Part shown: in pieces, positions 56,790-64,000 of the stretch
How positions within the stretch are numbered: position 1 is the first letter of the stretch
Layout: each line of letters begins with the position of its first letter
Assembly (NCBI GenBank): GCA_903870275.1
Contig: CAIQCK010000098.1
Coordinates: forward strand, 1 to 64,000
DNA: 64,000 bases
Reading direction: 5' to 3'
Origin: an uncultured bacterium
Lineage (GTDB): Bacteria; Verrucomicrobiota; Verrucomicrobiia; CAIQCK01
The notes under the pieces: model-generated
Databases searched by the model: none
The model's input: only the letters and a program-made list of their open reading frames with translations
What the model was told of the DNA's origin: nothing
Translations under genes and position numbers: made by a program

Positions 56790-57356
56790 TTACTTACTCC
56801 CCGGCTTGACCAGCGGCAAGCCCTGTTTGCAAAGCGGGCAGGTGGTGGGATCGAACGTTTCCACTTCCAGCTTGCCGAGCGACTGCATCGGCACGCCAAA
56901 ATCCACCGTCCCGCCGCTGCGGTCCACCACGACGGCGATGCCGGCAACCTGGCCGCCGTGCGCCCGAACGATGTCGAGCGTCTCCTGCACGCGGCCGCCC
57001 TTGGTGATGACGTCCTCGACCACGAGGATGCGCTCGCCCTTGGCGATCTTGAAACCGCGCCGCAACACGAGCTTGCCTTCCTCCTTCTCGACGAAGATGA
57101 ACCGTTTCCGAAGCTGGCGTGCCACCTCTTGGCCGATCACCAGCCCGCCCATTGCCGGCGCGATCACCGTGTCCACCGTGCCGGCGTCGAACTTCGCCGC
57201 CAGCGCCGCGCCGAGCCGCTCCACCAGCGGCATCTGCTGGAGCAGCAGCGCGCATTGGAAATACTGCCCGCTGTGCAGCTTGCTGCGCAGCAGGAAATGG
57301 CCGTCCAGCAGCGCGCCCGTCTCCCGGAACGCTTGCAACAATTCTTGGTTTGTCAT
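56790..57356 (-). CDS. pyrE: Orotate phosphoribosyltransferase
   Basis: Joins orotate and PRPP in pyrimidine synthesis. The PRPP-binding motif is ILVVEDVITKGGRVQETLDI. The N-terminal part has LLDGHFLLRSKLHSGQYFQ and the loop FVEKEEGKLVLRRGF. At 188 residues from ATG 57356 it is the usual size. The C-terminus contains CPLCKQGLPLVKPGSK, a short cysteine-containing tail seen in the PyrE group of thermophile/verrucomicrobial type. An upstream extension through repeat sequence was rejected. Confidence 0.95.
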   Translation of the reverse strand: MTNQELLQAFRETGALLDGHFLLRSKLHSGQYFQCALLLQQMPLVERLGAALAAKFDAGTVDTVIAPAMGGLVIGQEVARQLRKRFIFVEKEEGKLVLRRGFKIAKGERILVVEDVITKGGRVQETLDIVRAHGGQVAGIAVVVDRSGGTVDFGVPMQSLGKLEVETFDPTTCPLCKQGLPLVKPGSK

Positions 57357-57372
57357 AATCAAGGCTCTTTTT

Positions 57373-57433
57373 GCCATAAAGAAGCACCAGAAGCACAGGA
57401 ATAATTTTTGTGCCTTTTGCGCCTCTTTGTGGC
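57373..57433. repeat. Short-period inverted repeat in the pyrE-pgi gap
   Basis: GCCATAAAGAAGCACCAGAA-type units (57373-57398) are followed by their approximate reverse complement (57409-57433). Same family as 51697-51770. It lies in the divergent gap where both promoters should be. Confidence 0.55.
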
Positions 57434-57469
57434 TAATCTTGGCGTCCGATTCAAAAACGAAATCGCAAC

Positions 57470-59026
57470 ATGAAAAACAAACCGTTATCACTTTGGAAGC
57501 GTTATCAGAAATACCTCTACGACAACGACGCACTCGGCCTGCGGCTCGATATCAGCTGCATGAACTTTACCGAGGGGTTCCTGAGGAAAATGGAGCCACT
57601 CGCCCAGAAGGCCTTCGAGGCCATGGACGCGCTCGAAGCCGGCGCCATCGCCAACCCTGACGAGGGCCGCATGGTGGGCCACTACTGGCTCCGCGCGCCG
57701 CAACTCGCGCCGAAACCGGAACTGCGCAAGGAGATCGAGGAGACACTCGCGAGCATCAAGCAATTCGCCGCCAGCATTCACGCGGCCGGCCAGTTCAAGA
57801 ACCTGCTCGGCATCGGCATCGGCGGCAGCGCGCTCGGCCCGCAGTTCGTGGCCAACGCGCTCACCACGCCCGGCGACAAGCTGCGGCCGTTCTTCTTCGA
57901 CAACACCGACCCCGACGGCATGGAGCGCACGCTGGCGCAGCTTGACCTGACGAAGACACTCGCCATCGTCATCTCCAAGAGCGGCGGCACGCCGGAGACG
58001 CGCAACGGCATGCTCGTCGCCGCCGACGCTTGGAAGCGCGCCGGGCTGGACTTCGCCAAACACGCCGTCGCCATCACCATGGCCGGCAGCAGCCTCGACA
58101 AGCAGTCAAAGTCGTGGCTCGCGCAGTTTCCGATGTGGGACTGGGTCGGCGGCCGCACTAGCGAGACCAGCGCCGTCGGCCTGTTGCCCGCCGCGCTGCA
58201 AGGCTTCGACGTTGACGGCCTGCTCAAGGGCGCGCGCTTGATGGACGAGGCAACGCGCGTCAAAGACTACCGCAAGAACCCGGCCATGCTGCTGGCGCTG
58301 ATGTGGTTCAAGGCCGGCGGCGGCAAGGGCAAGAAGGACATGGTCATCCTGCCCTACAAGGACCGGCTCGATCTTTTCAGCCGCTACCTCCAGCAGCTCA
58401 TCATGGAGTCCATCGGCAAGGAACTCGATCTCAAGGGCCGGAAGGTCAACCAGGGCATTGCGGTTTATGGCAACAAAGGTTCCACTGACCAGCACGCCTA
58501 CGTCCAGCAGCTCCGCGACGGCGTGAACAACTTCTTCGCCACCTTCATCGAGGTCCTGAAGGACGGCGGCAGCCCGCTCGAAGTCGAGCCGGATGCCACG
58601 AGCGGCGATTTCCTGAGCGGTTTCCTCCTCGGCACGCGCCGCGCGCTCTACGAGAACGGCCGCGAGAGCATCACCCTCACCATCCGCCACGTTTGCCCCG
58701 GCTCCGTCGGCAAACTCATCGCCCTCTACGAACGCGCCGTCGGCTTCTACGCTGCGCTCGTCGGCATCAACGCATATCACCAGCCCGGCGTCCAGGCCGG
58801 CAAGAAAGCCGCCGATGTCGTGCTCGGCCTCCAGCGGAAAATCCTCGCCCACCTCCGTGCCCACCGCAGCGCCGCCTTCACCGCCGAAGCCATCGCCAAG
58901 GCCATCGGCAGCGCCAATGAAGTTGAAACCGTCTTCAGGATTTGCGAACATCTCGCTGCCAACGAACGCGGTGTGAAGAGGCAAGCGGGCAGGACGCCGT
59001 GGGCGGCGAGTTATTTAAGTTCATAA
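57470..59026 (+). CDS. pgi: Glucose-6-phosphate isomerase
   Basis: Interconverts glucose 6-phosphate and fructose 6-phosphate. Motifs: LLGIGIGGSALGPQFVANAL, VISKSGGTPETRNGML (phosphate-binding), the catalytic-glutamate region MESIGKELDLKGRKVNQGI, and GNKGSTDQHAYVQQLRDG with the active-site histidine. At 518 residues it resembles the longer Pgi group of Verrucomicrobiota. The C-terminal helix KWRR-type sequence differs from E. coli. It is divergent from pyrE. Confidence 0.96.
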   Translation: MKNKPLSLWKRYQKYLYDNDALGLRLDISCMNFTEGFLRKMEPLAQKAFEAMDALEAGAIANPDEGRMVGHYWLRAPQLAPKPELRKEIEETLASIKQFAASIHAAGQFKNLLGIGIGGSALGPQFVANALTTPGDKLRPFFFDNTDPDGMERTLAQLDLTKTLAIVISKSGGTPETRNGMLVAADAWKRAGLDFAKHAVAITMAGSSLDKQSKSWLAQFPMWDWVGGRTSETSAVGLLPAALQGFDVDGLLKGARLMDEATRVKDYRKNPAMLLALMWFKAGGGKGKKDMVILPYKDRLDLFSRYLQQLIMESIGKELDLKGRKVNQGIAVYGNKGSTDQHAYVQQLRDGVNNFFATFIEVLKDGGSPLEVEPDATSGDFLSGFLLGTRRALYENGRESITLTIRHVCPGSVGKLIALYERAVGFYAALVGINAYHQPGVQAGKKAADVVLGLQRKILAHLRAHRSAAFTAEAIAKAIGSANEVETVFRICEHLAANERGVKRQAGRTPWAASYLSS

Positions 59027-59043
59027 ACAAGGATGACCGAACG

Positions 59044-59487
59044 ATGCAGATGGAAGTCAGCGTTCAAGTTGCAGTTATTTCAGCCGCTGCCAGCATCGTA
59101 GCGGTCGCAGTAACCTCCATTCTCAACAAAAGACAGCAACTTGCTGCTACCCTCCGTGAACAGAAGCTGAATCATTACAAGGTCTTGCTGAGTGCTCTCT
59201 CAGATCTTGCCGTTGATGGTACCGACAAGGACAAGGCAAACCAGCATTTTGCGTTGGCGGTGAACACTATAGCGCTGGTCGCGCCTCAATCCGTCATTGA
59301 CGCGCTTATGAAGTTTCACGACGAGGCTAAATTCTCTAATCCAAATCCCTCAGGCGATCGACATGATGAGCTTCTAAAGAAACTATTGTTAGCTATCCGA
59401 GCTGATTTGAAGCTTCCGTTCAAAGACGACCCGCGAACTTTCGATTTTCATCTCATCGGTTCATCACCCTCTCGTAAGAACCGTTAA
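59044..59487 (+). CDS. Hypothetical small membrane protein
   Basis: About 147 residues from ATG 59044. One N-terminal hydrophobic segment (about residues 6-24, VAVISAAASIVAVAVTSIL) is followed by LNKRQQLAATLREQKLNHYK, a charged helix common in small phage-defence or stress-type membrane proteins with this layout. The rest is helical and polar. The function is unknown. Its composition is lower in GC than pgi and the GH16 gene beside it, so it may be acquired. Confidence 0.55.
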   Translation: MQMEVSVQVAVISAAASIVAVAVTSILNKRQQLAATLREQKLNHYKVLLSALSDLAVDGTDKDKANQHFALAVNTIALVAPQSVIDALMKFHDEAKFSNPNPSGDRHDELLKKLLLAIRADLKLPFKDDPRTFDFHLIGSSPSRKNR

Positions 59488-59502
59488 TCGGTTGCTCAAG
59501 GC

Positions 59503-60312
59503 ATGATCATGAACAAGTCCACTCCGATTTCATCTCTCCTTGTCCTCCTGCTCACGACCCTCGTCGCGCACGCCGCGGCGCCGGCGGAATACCGGATGCT
59601 TTGGCAGGACCCGTTCGACGGTGACAAACTCGACGAGTCCAAATGGACGGCCGTGGTCGGCCCGCGCAAGGGCGGACAAAACGTTGCCGACGCCGCGAGG
59701 GTGAAGGATGGCGTGCTGACCATCACCACTTACACGAAGGACGGCAAGCACTGCACGGGGTTCCTGACGACGAAAGGCAAGTTCGAGACGGCCTACGGCT
59801 ATTTCGAAGCCGCCGTCCGTTTCCACACCACGCCCGGCCAGTGGGGCGCGTTCTGGTTGCAGTCGCCCACCGTCGGCAAACCGCCCGGCGATCCCGCGAC
59901 GGCCGGGACGGAGATTGACATCGTCGAACACCGCGCCAGCGACAACAAGGGCAATGACATCAGCGACATGTTCGTCATCAACCTCCACTGGGACGGCTAT
60001 GGCAAAGACCACAAGACCGTGGGCACCAAGATCGCGCCCACCTCCATCGCGAAGCCACTGCCGGGCGAATGGCACCACTACGGCCTGAAATGGACGCCGG
60101 AGCGATACACCTTCTACTACGACGGCAAGGAGCGGTGGAGCACGACCAACGCCGTTTCCCGCCGCAGCGAGTATATCCTGCTCACTTGCGAGGTTCAGGA
60201 CAAGGGCTGGGCCGGAAACTGTCCCGCCGAAGGCTACGGTTCGCTTGCGGACAGCAAAACAACCATGGAAGTAGACTGGGTCCGCGTCTGGCAGATTCCG
60301 CCACAGCCGTGA
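59503..60312 (+). CDS. Secreted glycoside hydrolase family 16 protein
   Basis: A signal peptide (about residues 1-27, ending AHAAAP) is followed by the GH16 fold: WQDPFDGDKLDESKWTAV, YFEAAVRFHTTPGQWGAFWL, and the catalytic EIDIVE (GTEIDIVEHRAS) with the two glutamates around an aspartate. WHHYGLKWTPERYTFYYDG is the typical downstream strand. At 269 residues it is a single-domain enzyme acting on beta-glucans, agars or carrageenans; the substrate cannot be told. It fits polysaccharide scavenging outside the cell. Confidence 0.92.
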   Translation: MIMNKSTPISSLLVLLLTTLVAHAAAPAEYRMLWQDPFDGDKLDESKWTAVVGPRKGGQNVADAARVKDGVLTITTYTKDGKHCTGFLTTKGKFETAYGYFEAAVRFHTTPGQWGAFWLQSPTVGKPPGDPATAGTEIDIVEHRASDNKGNDISDMFVINLHWDGYGKDHKTVGTKIAPTSIAKPLPGEWHHYGLKWTPERYTFYYDGKERWSTTNAVSRRSEYILLTCEVQDKGWAGNCPAEGYGSLADSKTTMEVDWVRVWQIPPQP

Positions 60313-60352
60313 GCGTGGGCGGTGCCGAGCCGGGTGTTTTCCCCGCGGACAA

Positions 60353-61147
60353 CTACGTCACTGTCACCTTATCGCCCGGCTTCGCGCGGAAGGTCTTCGC
60401 CGCGCTGCCCAGGTTGACGCACAGTTCGACGAAGTTGCTGGAGCCGATGAGGGCGATGGGTTTGCCGTGCGGGGCTTCGGCGTAGAAACGGCCGAACTTG
60501 CGGATGTTGCCGTTCCAGGAAGATCCGATGCGGAAGGATTTTGGCTCGCCGGCAAGTTGTTCGAGGTGGTGGGCGGCGATGTTGGTGATGAGGTTGCCGA
60601 AGCGGTCCACGAACATCACGCGACCCTCGATGCCCTTCTTCGTTACCTTCGGCTCGGCGAGTTCCAGCCGCACGATGCTCTCGATGACCGGGCCGACTTC
60701 GTGGAACGCGACGCCAACCGCGAGATGCGCGGCGACGGGCGCGAAAATGTCGCGGCCGTGAAAGGTGCGGCTGACGGGCCGGTTGAAAAGCCGCTCGTTC
60801 TCGATGGAGCGGAATTGCAGCGGGGTGCGGTTGTCCACGGCGGCGAGGGCCAGCGTCAACACGCCATTGTCCGGCGCGAGGAAGAAATAATCCTGCGATT
60901 TCACCGCGATGGCACGGCGGGGCGAGCCGACGCCGGGGTCCACGACGGCGACGTGGACGGTGTCGCGCGGGAAGTTGCGGAAACACTGCGCGAGCACGAA
61001 CGCGCCGGCGAGGATGTCCTGTCCGGCGACTTCGTGCGTCACGTCCACGACGCGTGCGTCCGGCGCGATGCTGGCGATGACGCCTTTCATCGCCGCGGCA
61101 AACCAGCCGTTTGTGCCAAAATCCGTGGTCAGAGTGATGACAGCCAT
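60353..61147 (-). CDS. SAM hydroxide adenosyltransferase (DUF62 family)
   Basis: DUF62 enzymes hydrolyse S-adenosylmethionine to adenosine and methionine and are related to SAM-dependent chlorinases and fluorinases. Motifs: ITLTTDFGTNGWFAAAMKGV, VVDVTHEVAGQDILAGAFVL, VAVVDPGVGSPRRAIAV and APDNGVLTLAL in the N-terminal domain, then FVDRFGNLITNIAA and the C-terminal beta barrel. At 264 residues from ATG 61147 it is the family size. It lacks any sign of halogenase specialisation that can be read by eye. It converges with the GH16 gene. Confidence 0.9.
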   Translation of the reverse strand: MAVITLTTDFGTNGWFAAAMKGVIASIAPDARVVDVTHEVAGQDILAGAFVLAQCFRNFPRDTVHVAVVDPGVGSPRRAIAVKSQDYFFLAPDNGVLTLALAAVDNRTPLQFRSIENERLFNRPVSRTFHGRDIFAPVAAHLAVGVAFHEVGPVIESIVRLELAEPKVTKKGIEGRVMFVDRFGNLITNIAAHHLEQLAGEPKSFRIGSSWNGNIRKFGRFYAEAPHGKPIALIGSSNFVELCVNLGSAAKTFRAKPGDKVTVT

Positions 61148-61294
61148 GTGCTTTTCCGCTTTGCCTGAAGACGACACCGGCATCTTGGGCCGTTCAACGC
61201 GGCCCGTCAAGACGCGGCCCGCCGCCGCGCCGTTCCATTGCGGTGTCGGGTTTCGCTTCGCGGGGCGCATCCCAGTTCTTGGTCGGATTGAGAA

Positions 61295-61314
61295 AACGGA
61301 CTTGGAAGTCCGTT
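61295..61314. repeat. Small palindrome in the 61.15-61.44 kb gap
   Basis: AACGGACTTGGAAGTCCGTT is a near-perfect palindrome (9-bp stem, 2-base centre). It is the only structure noticed in the 293-base gap between divergent genes; it may be an operator or a terminator remnant. Confidence 0.3.
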
Positions 61315-61440
61315 GCTTCGACCTGTCCAAAGAACAGAGATGCGCCTTGGTTCGCGCTTGGACAAATCCTAGACTTGCAAGCGGGGCGATGATGAAGCAA
61401 GTTTTTAGATTGTCGAGTCAGTGATGTTGGCTATTAGCGG

Positions 61441-62508
61441 ATGAACGAAGTGCCCAGGAAAACAGAGCAGGCTACGCGACGGCAGTTCTTGCGCCGGAGC
61501 GTGGGCGGCGCGTCGTTGTTCGGGTTGGGAAGCGCGACCGGGCTGCTGGGGTTTCCGGCCCAAGCGGAACAGGCCGGGACGACAGGCGGCGGCAGCGGCG
61601 GACGCAGCCTTGGCAAGGAGTACACCTACGATGTCTCGAAGTTTTTCAAGACCGATCCCGCGCTCATCCAATACGACGAAACAGCAAAAATCGCAACCGG
61701 CTTGGGGGAACTGAGCGCCGTGGCCATCGGCCCGGAGGACCGGGTCCTGGTAGCGGGGGACAAGGCGGTCCGCGTTTTCAGCAAAACCGGCGAGCGGACC
61801 GGCGAGTTCATGCTGGACGAAAGGCCGCGTTGTCTGGCGGCGGCGGCCAAGGGAAATATTTTCGTCGGGATGAAAGACCACGTGGAGGTCTTCGACGCCT
61901 CCGGCGCGCGGCAGGCGCGATGGAACAACGCGGGCGGCGACGCGCTGCTGACGGCGCTGGCGGTGGCGGAGAAGGACGTGTTCGTCGCCGACGCCGGCAA
62001 CCGCGTGGTGTTGCGTTACGATCTCGGCGGCAAGCTGCTCGGCCGGATCGGCAAGAAAAACCCCGACAAGCACATTCTTGGTTTCATCGTGCCCAGCCCG
62101 TTTCTTGACCTCGCCGTTGGCGCGGACGGTGTGTTGTGGGTCGTGAATCCGGGACGGCACCGGCTCGAAGCTTACACGTTCGACGGCGACTTGCAGAGCT
62201 TCTGGGGTGAGGAGAGCCTCGGCGTCAAGGGCTTCTGCGGCTGTTGCAATCCGATTCACTTTGCTCGGCTGCCCGACGGACGGTTTGTGACGAGCGAGAA
62301 GGGACTGCCGCGCGTGAAGGTTTACTCCGCGAAGGGCGAGTTCGAGGGCGTCGTCGCCGGCCCGGAGCTGTTTCCGAACCAGACGGCGAACCCGAATTCG
62401 ACGGCGGCGCACGGCGTCTGCATGGACCTGGCGGTGGACTCGGCGGGCCGGGTCCTGCTGGCGGATGCGTCCACGCGCGAGGTGCGGGTATTTGCCCGAA
62501 AGAAATGA
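61441..62508 (+). CDS. Tat-exported NHL-repeat beta-propeller protein
   Basis: A twin-arginine signal is visible in ATRRQFLRRSVGGASLFGLG. The mature protein shows repeated NHL-like blades: AVAIGPEDRVLVAGDKAVRV, VFVADAGNRVVLRYDLGGKL, DLAVGADGVLWVVNPGRHRL and DLAVDSAGRVLLADASTREV, consistent with a six-bladed propeller. GFCGCCNPIHFARLPDG may bind a cofactor or form disulfides. Tat export suggests a folded or cofactor-containing protein. The stop overlaps the next start as ATGA. It is about 355 residues and opens a module with two Fe-S-type proteins. Confidence 0.82.
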   Translation: MNEVPRKTEQATRRQFLRRSVGGASLFGLGSATGLLGFPAQAEQAGTTGGGSGGRSLGKEYTYDVSKFFKTDPALIQYDETAKIATGLGELSAVAIGPEDRVLVAGDKAVRVFSKTGERTGEFMLDERPRCLAAAAKGNIFVGMKDHVEVFDASGARQARWNNAGGDALLTALAVAEKDVFVADAGNRVVLRYDLGGKLLGRIGKKNPDKHILGFIVPSPFLDLAVGADGVLWVVNPGRHRLEAYTFDGDLQSFWGEESLGVKGFCGCCNPIHFARLPDGRFVTSEKGLPRVKVYSAKGEFEGVVAGPELFPNQTANPNSTAAHGVCMDLAVDSAGRVLLADASTREVRVFARKK

Positions 62509-62729
62509 ACCCGCTTCTCCAACAAATCCAGGACCGGCGCGAGTTTCTGCGCAGCGGCGTGCGCTACGCGTTGCTGGGCGCGCTGGCGGCGGTGGCCGGC
62601 GCGCTGGCGGCGCGGCGGACGTCGCAGAGCCGCTGTCCGCAAATCAAACTTTGCCGCGGCTGCGCGTCGCTGCCGGCGTGCAGTCTCCCGCAGGCGCTGG
62701 AAATCAAGGCCGCCGCCCGACGATCATGA
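62505..62729 (+). CDS. Small Tat-signal protein with four-cysteine cluster
   Basis: A 74-residue protein starting at ATG 62505, overlapping the previous stop. It has a Tat-like motif (DRREFLRSGVRYALLGALAA), a hydrophobic segment, and SRCPQIKLCRGCASLPACSL with four cysteines that could bind a metal or cluster. Its stop overlaps the next gene's ATG as ATGA. It may be a membrane-bound adaptor in the electron-transfer module. Not otherwise recognised. Confidence 0.7.
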   Translation: MNPLLQQIQDRREFLRSGVRYALLGALAAVAGALAARRTSQSRCPQIKLCRGCASLPACSLPQALEIKAAARRS

Positions 62730-63298
62730 CGATGCCATCGCCAGTTCATTCCTCGCGGCGCCGGATGCTCAACGGCGCGATGCGCGGCGCGTTTCTGTTC
62801 CTGCTCGGCGCGGCGACGACGGTGCTGTTTCGCCGCAGCCAGGCAAAGCGGACGGTGTGGCAGCTCGATCCCTACAAATGCGTCCAGTGCAACCGCTGCG
62901 CCACGGAATGCGTGCTGAAACCGTCGGCGGTGAAATGCGTGCAGGTGTATCCGATGTGCGGCTACTGCAAGCTCTGCACTGGCTACTTCGAGCCGGAGCC
63001 GGTCAGCCTCGACACGGGCGCGGAGAACCAGCTTTGCCCGACCGGCGCGATCAAGCGGCGCGCGCTGGAGGATCCTTACTACGAATACACGATTGACGAA
63101 CCGCGCTGCATCGGTTGCGCGAAGTGCGTGAAGGGCTGCGTGCTGTTCGGCAACGGGTCGTTCTTCCTGCAAGTGCGGCACGACCGCTGCGTGAACTGCG
63201 ACGAATGCGCGATCGCCATAGCGTGTCCGGCGCAGGCGTTTCAGCGCGTGCCGGCGGATAAACCCTACCTGATGAAAGACCGGGAGCATCAGGCATGA
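62726..63298 (+). CDS. Membrane-anchored 4Fe-4S ferredoxin-type protein
   Basis: An N-terminal SRRRMLNGAMRGAFLFLLGA (twin arginine plus hydrophobic segment) is followed by several four-cysteine motifs of 4Fe-4S type: CVQCNRCATECVLKPSAVKC, CGYCKLC, CIGCAKCVKGC and CVNCDECAIAIACP. The last two are a classical pair. It is about 190 residues, so perhaps three to four clusters. It probably transfers electrons between the membrane protein coded next and a periplasmic partner. Both ends overlap neighbours by ATGA. Confidence 0.88.
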   Translation: MTMPSPVHSSRRRMLNGAMRGAFLFLLGAATTVLFRRSQAKRTVWQLDPYKCVQCNRCATECVLKPSAVKCVQVYPMCGYCKLCTGYFEPEPVSLDTGAENQLCPTGAIKRRALEDPYYEYTIDEPRCIGCAKCVKGCVLFGNGSFFLQVRHDRCVNCDECAIAIACPAQAFQRVPADKPYLMKDREHQA

Positions 63299-64000
63299 GA
63301 GCGAAGGGAAGTTCCAAACTGCAAACTCCAAACTTCAGAGCAACTCCAGATCCCAAGCCTCTGATGGAAGGCAGTCGCTTTTGGAAATTGAAGCTTTTCC
63401 ACTGTTTTGCGGGTGTTGCCGCCGGCCTCGCGCTGCTGGCATTGCCGCTGGCCGCCCACGGCGTCGAGCGGTTTCCGCCGCCGGAGTTTGATCCCGGCTA
63501 CAAGATGCCGGCGACGACCGTGCCTGCGGCGCGGGCGGAACTGCTGAGCTACGTGGACGTGGCGGTGCTGGTGGCGGCGCTGGCGCTGGCGTCGTATCTG
63601 GCGCTGATGAAACGCTCGCGTGACGGCCTGCTGGCGCTGTCGGTGTTCTCACTGCTGTATTTCGGTTTTTACCAGAAGGGCTGCGTTTGTGCCATCGGCT
63701 CGGTTCAGGACGCGGCGCTGGCGGTGTTCAACAGCGGCTACGTCGTGCCGCTGACGACGCTGGCGTTTTTCCTGCTGCCGCTGGTGTTCGCCGCGTTCTT
63801 CGGCCGGACGTTTTGCGCGGCGGTCTGTCCCATGGGCGCGATCCAGGACCTGGCGCTGTTGAAACCGGTGAAAACGCCGTCGTGGCTGGACAGCGCGCTC
63901 GGCGTGCTGCCGTTTGTTTATCTCGGCGCGGGGATTTTGTTCGCGGCGACCGGCAGCGCGTTCATCATCTGCGAATACGATCCCTTCGTGGCGCTCTTCC
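63295..64000 (+). CDS. NosR/NapH-like 4Fe-4S membrane protein (partial, runs off the right edge)
   Basis: An open frame from ATG 63295 continues to the window end (at least 235 residues). Hydrophobic helices include FAGVAAGLALLALPLAAHG, VAVLVAALALASYLALM, VPLTTLAFFLLPLVFAAFF and LPFVYLGAGILF. The cysteine motifs KGCVCAIGSVQD and RTFCAAVCPMGAIQD resemble NapH/NosR/CcoG-type electron-transfer proteins. Its ATG overlaps the previous stop. The first 23 residues are coded by short-period repeat, so MEGSRFWK at 63364 may be the true start. It should be completed with flanking sequence. Confidence 0.8.
   Translation, partial: MRAKGSSKLQTPNFRATPDPKPLMEGSRFWKLKLFHCFAGVAAGLALLALPLAAHGVERFPPPEFDPGYKMPATTVPAARAELLSYVDVAVLVAALALASYLALMKRSRDGLLALSVFSLLYFGFYQKGCVCAIGSVQDAALAVFNSGYVVPLTTLAFFLLPLVFAAFFGRTFCAAVCPMGAIQDLALLKPVKTPSWLDSALGVLPFVYLGAGILFAATGSAFIICEYDPFVALF
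63311..63340. repeat. Short-period repeat at the start of the NosR-like gene
   Basis: CCAAACTGCAAACTCCAAAC-type units (about seven bases) span 63314-63336. They look like the other short-period arrays and code SKLQTPNF if the upstream ATG is used. Confidence 0.5.

Noticed and set aside
61410..61437. TTGTCG-16-TATTAG promoter-like boxes before the Tat/NHL gene
   Set aside because: The -10 box ends only three bases before the ATG, so transcription would start inside the gene; there is no alternative start codon before the Tat motif.

Overview
The window looks like a high-GC chromosome segment from the Verrucomicrobiota, probably a Pedosphaera/Limisphaera-type lineage. The pointers are a PEP-CTERM protein, a giant T5SS/PEP-CTERM-associated repeat protein with a dockerin, a DUF1080 hydrolase, a DUF3352-like protein, a 33-residue AURKAIP1/COX24-type basic protein beside hisG, and many short intergenic palindromes. 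This taxonomy is inferred from gene content; no rRNA or tRNA gene was recognised.

Layout. 0-10 kb: a gene tail, a HEAT-like membrane protein, a DUF1080 protein, hflK-hflC, an archaemetzincin-like protease, a GST, a tandem universal stress protein, an alpha/alpha-barrel protein with a class II terpene-cyclase-like DxDTT motif, and proC. 10-18 kb: one 2,718-residue secreted repeat protein. 18-25 kb: the complete F1Fo ATP synthase operon atpBEFHAGDC behind a good sigma70-type promoter. 25-32 kb: an accessory stretch with a PEP-CTERM metallophosphoesterase, a degenerate metallopeptidase-like protein, several small membrane or lipoprotein genes (one a stand-alone FtsH periplasmic domain) and gene fragments. 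32-42 kb: hisG, the 33-residue basic protein, a TPR protein, a CsgG-like protein, cutA, a HAD phosphatase, mnmA, nrdR and a DUF1015 protein. 42-57 kb: a long minus-strand block, read secA, lnt, prfB (with its programmed frameshift), a membrane protein, vapBC, trpC, trpF, trpB, yicC, gmk, coaC, coaB, pfkB. 57-64 kb: pyrE, pgi, a GH16 glycosidase, a SAM hydroxide adenosyltransferase, and a translationally coupled Tat/iron-sulfur membrane module that runs off the right edge.

The most unusual signal is a recurring architecture. In four places a short gene group is bounded by direct repeats, and each repeat is the end of the gene next to the group. These are the DUF1080 3' end around hflKC, the atpC 3' end around the phosphoesterase pair, an fn3-type gene's 5' end around four small genes, and the trpC 5' end around vapBC. 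In each case the longer or intact gene is on the left and a diverged fragment of its end is stranded on the right, and no integrase or transposase gene is present. This suggests small cassettes that insert at a gene end and replace it with their own copy.

Two families of dispersed repeats fill the spaces between genes. One consists of hairpins with a GTAG or GGAG foot, often paired head to head, like REP/REPIN elements mobilised by RAYT transposases. The other consists of imperfect 6-10 nt tandem arrays folded into inverted repeats. Some have entered genes: they supply stop codons to pfkB, trpF and trpB, the tail of Lnt, an in-frame insert in TrpC, and a 31-bp perfect inverted repeat between atpD and atpC.
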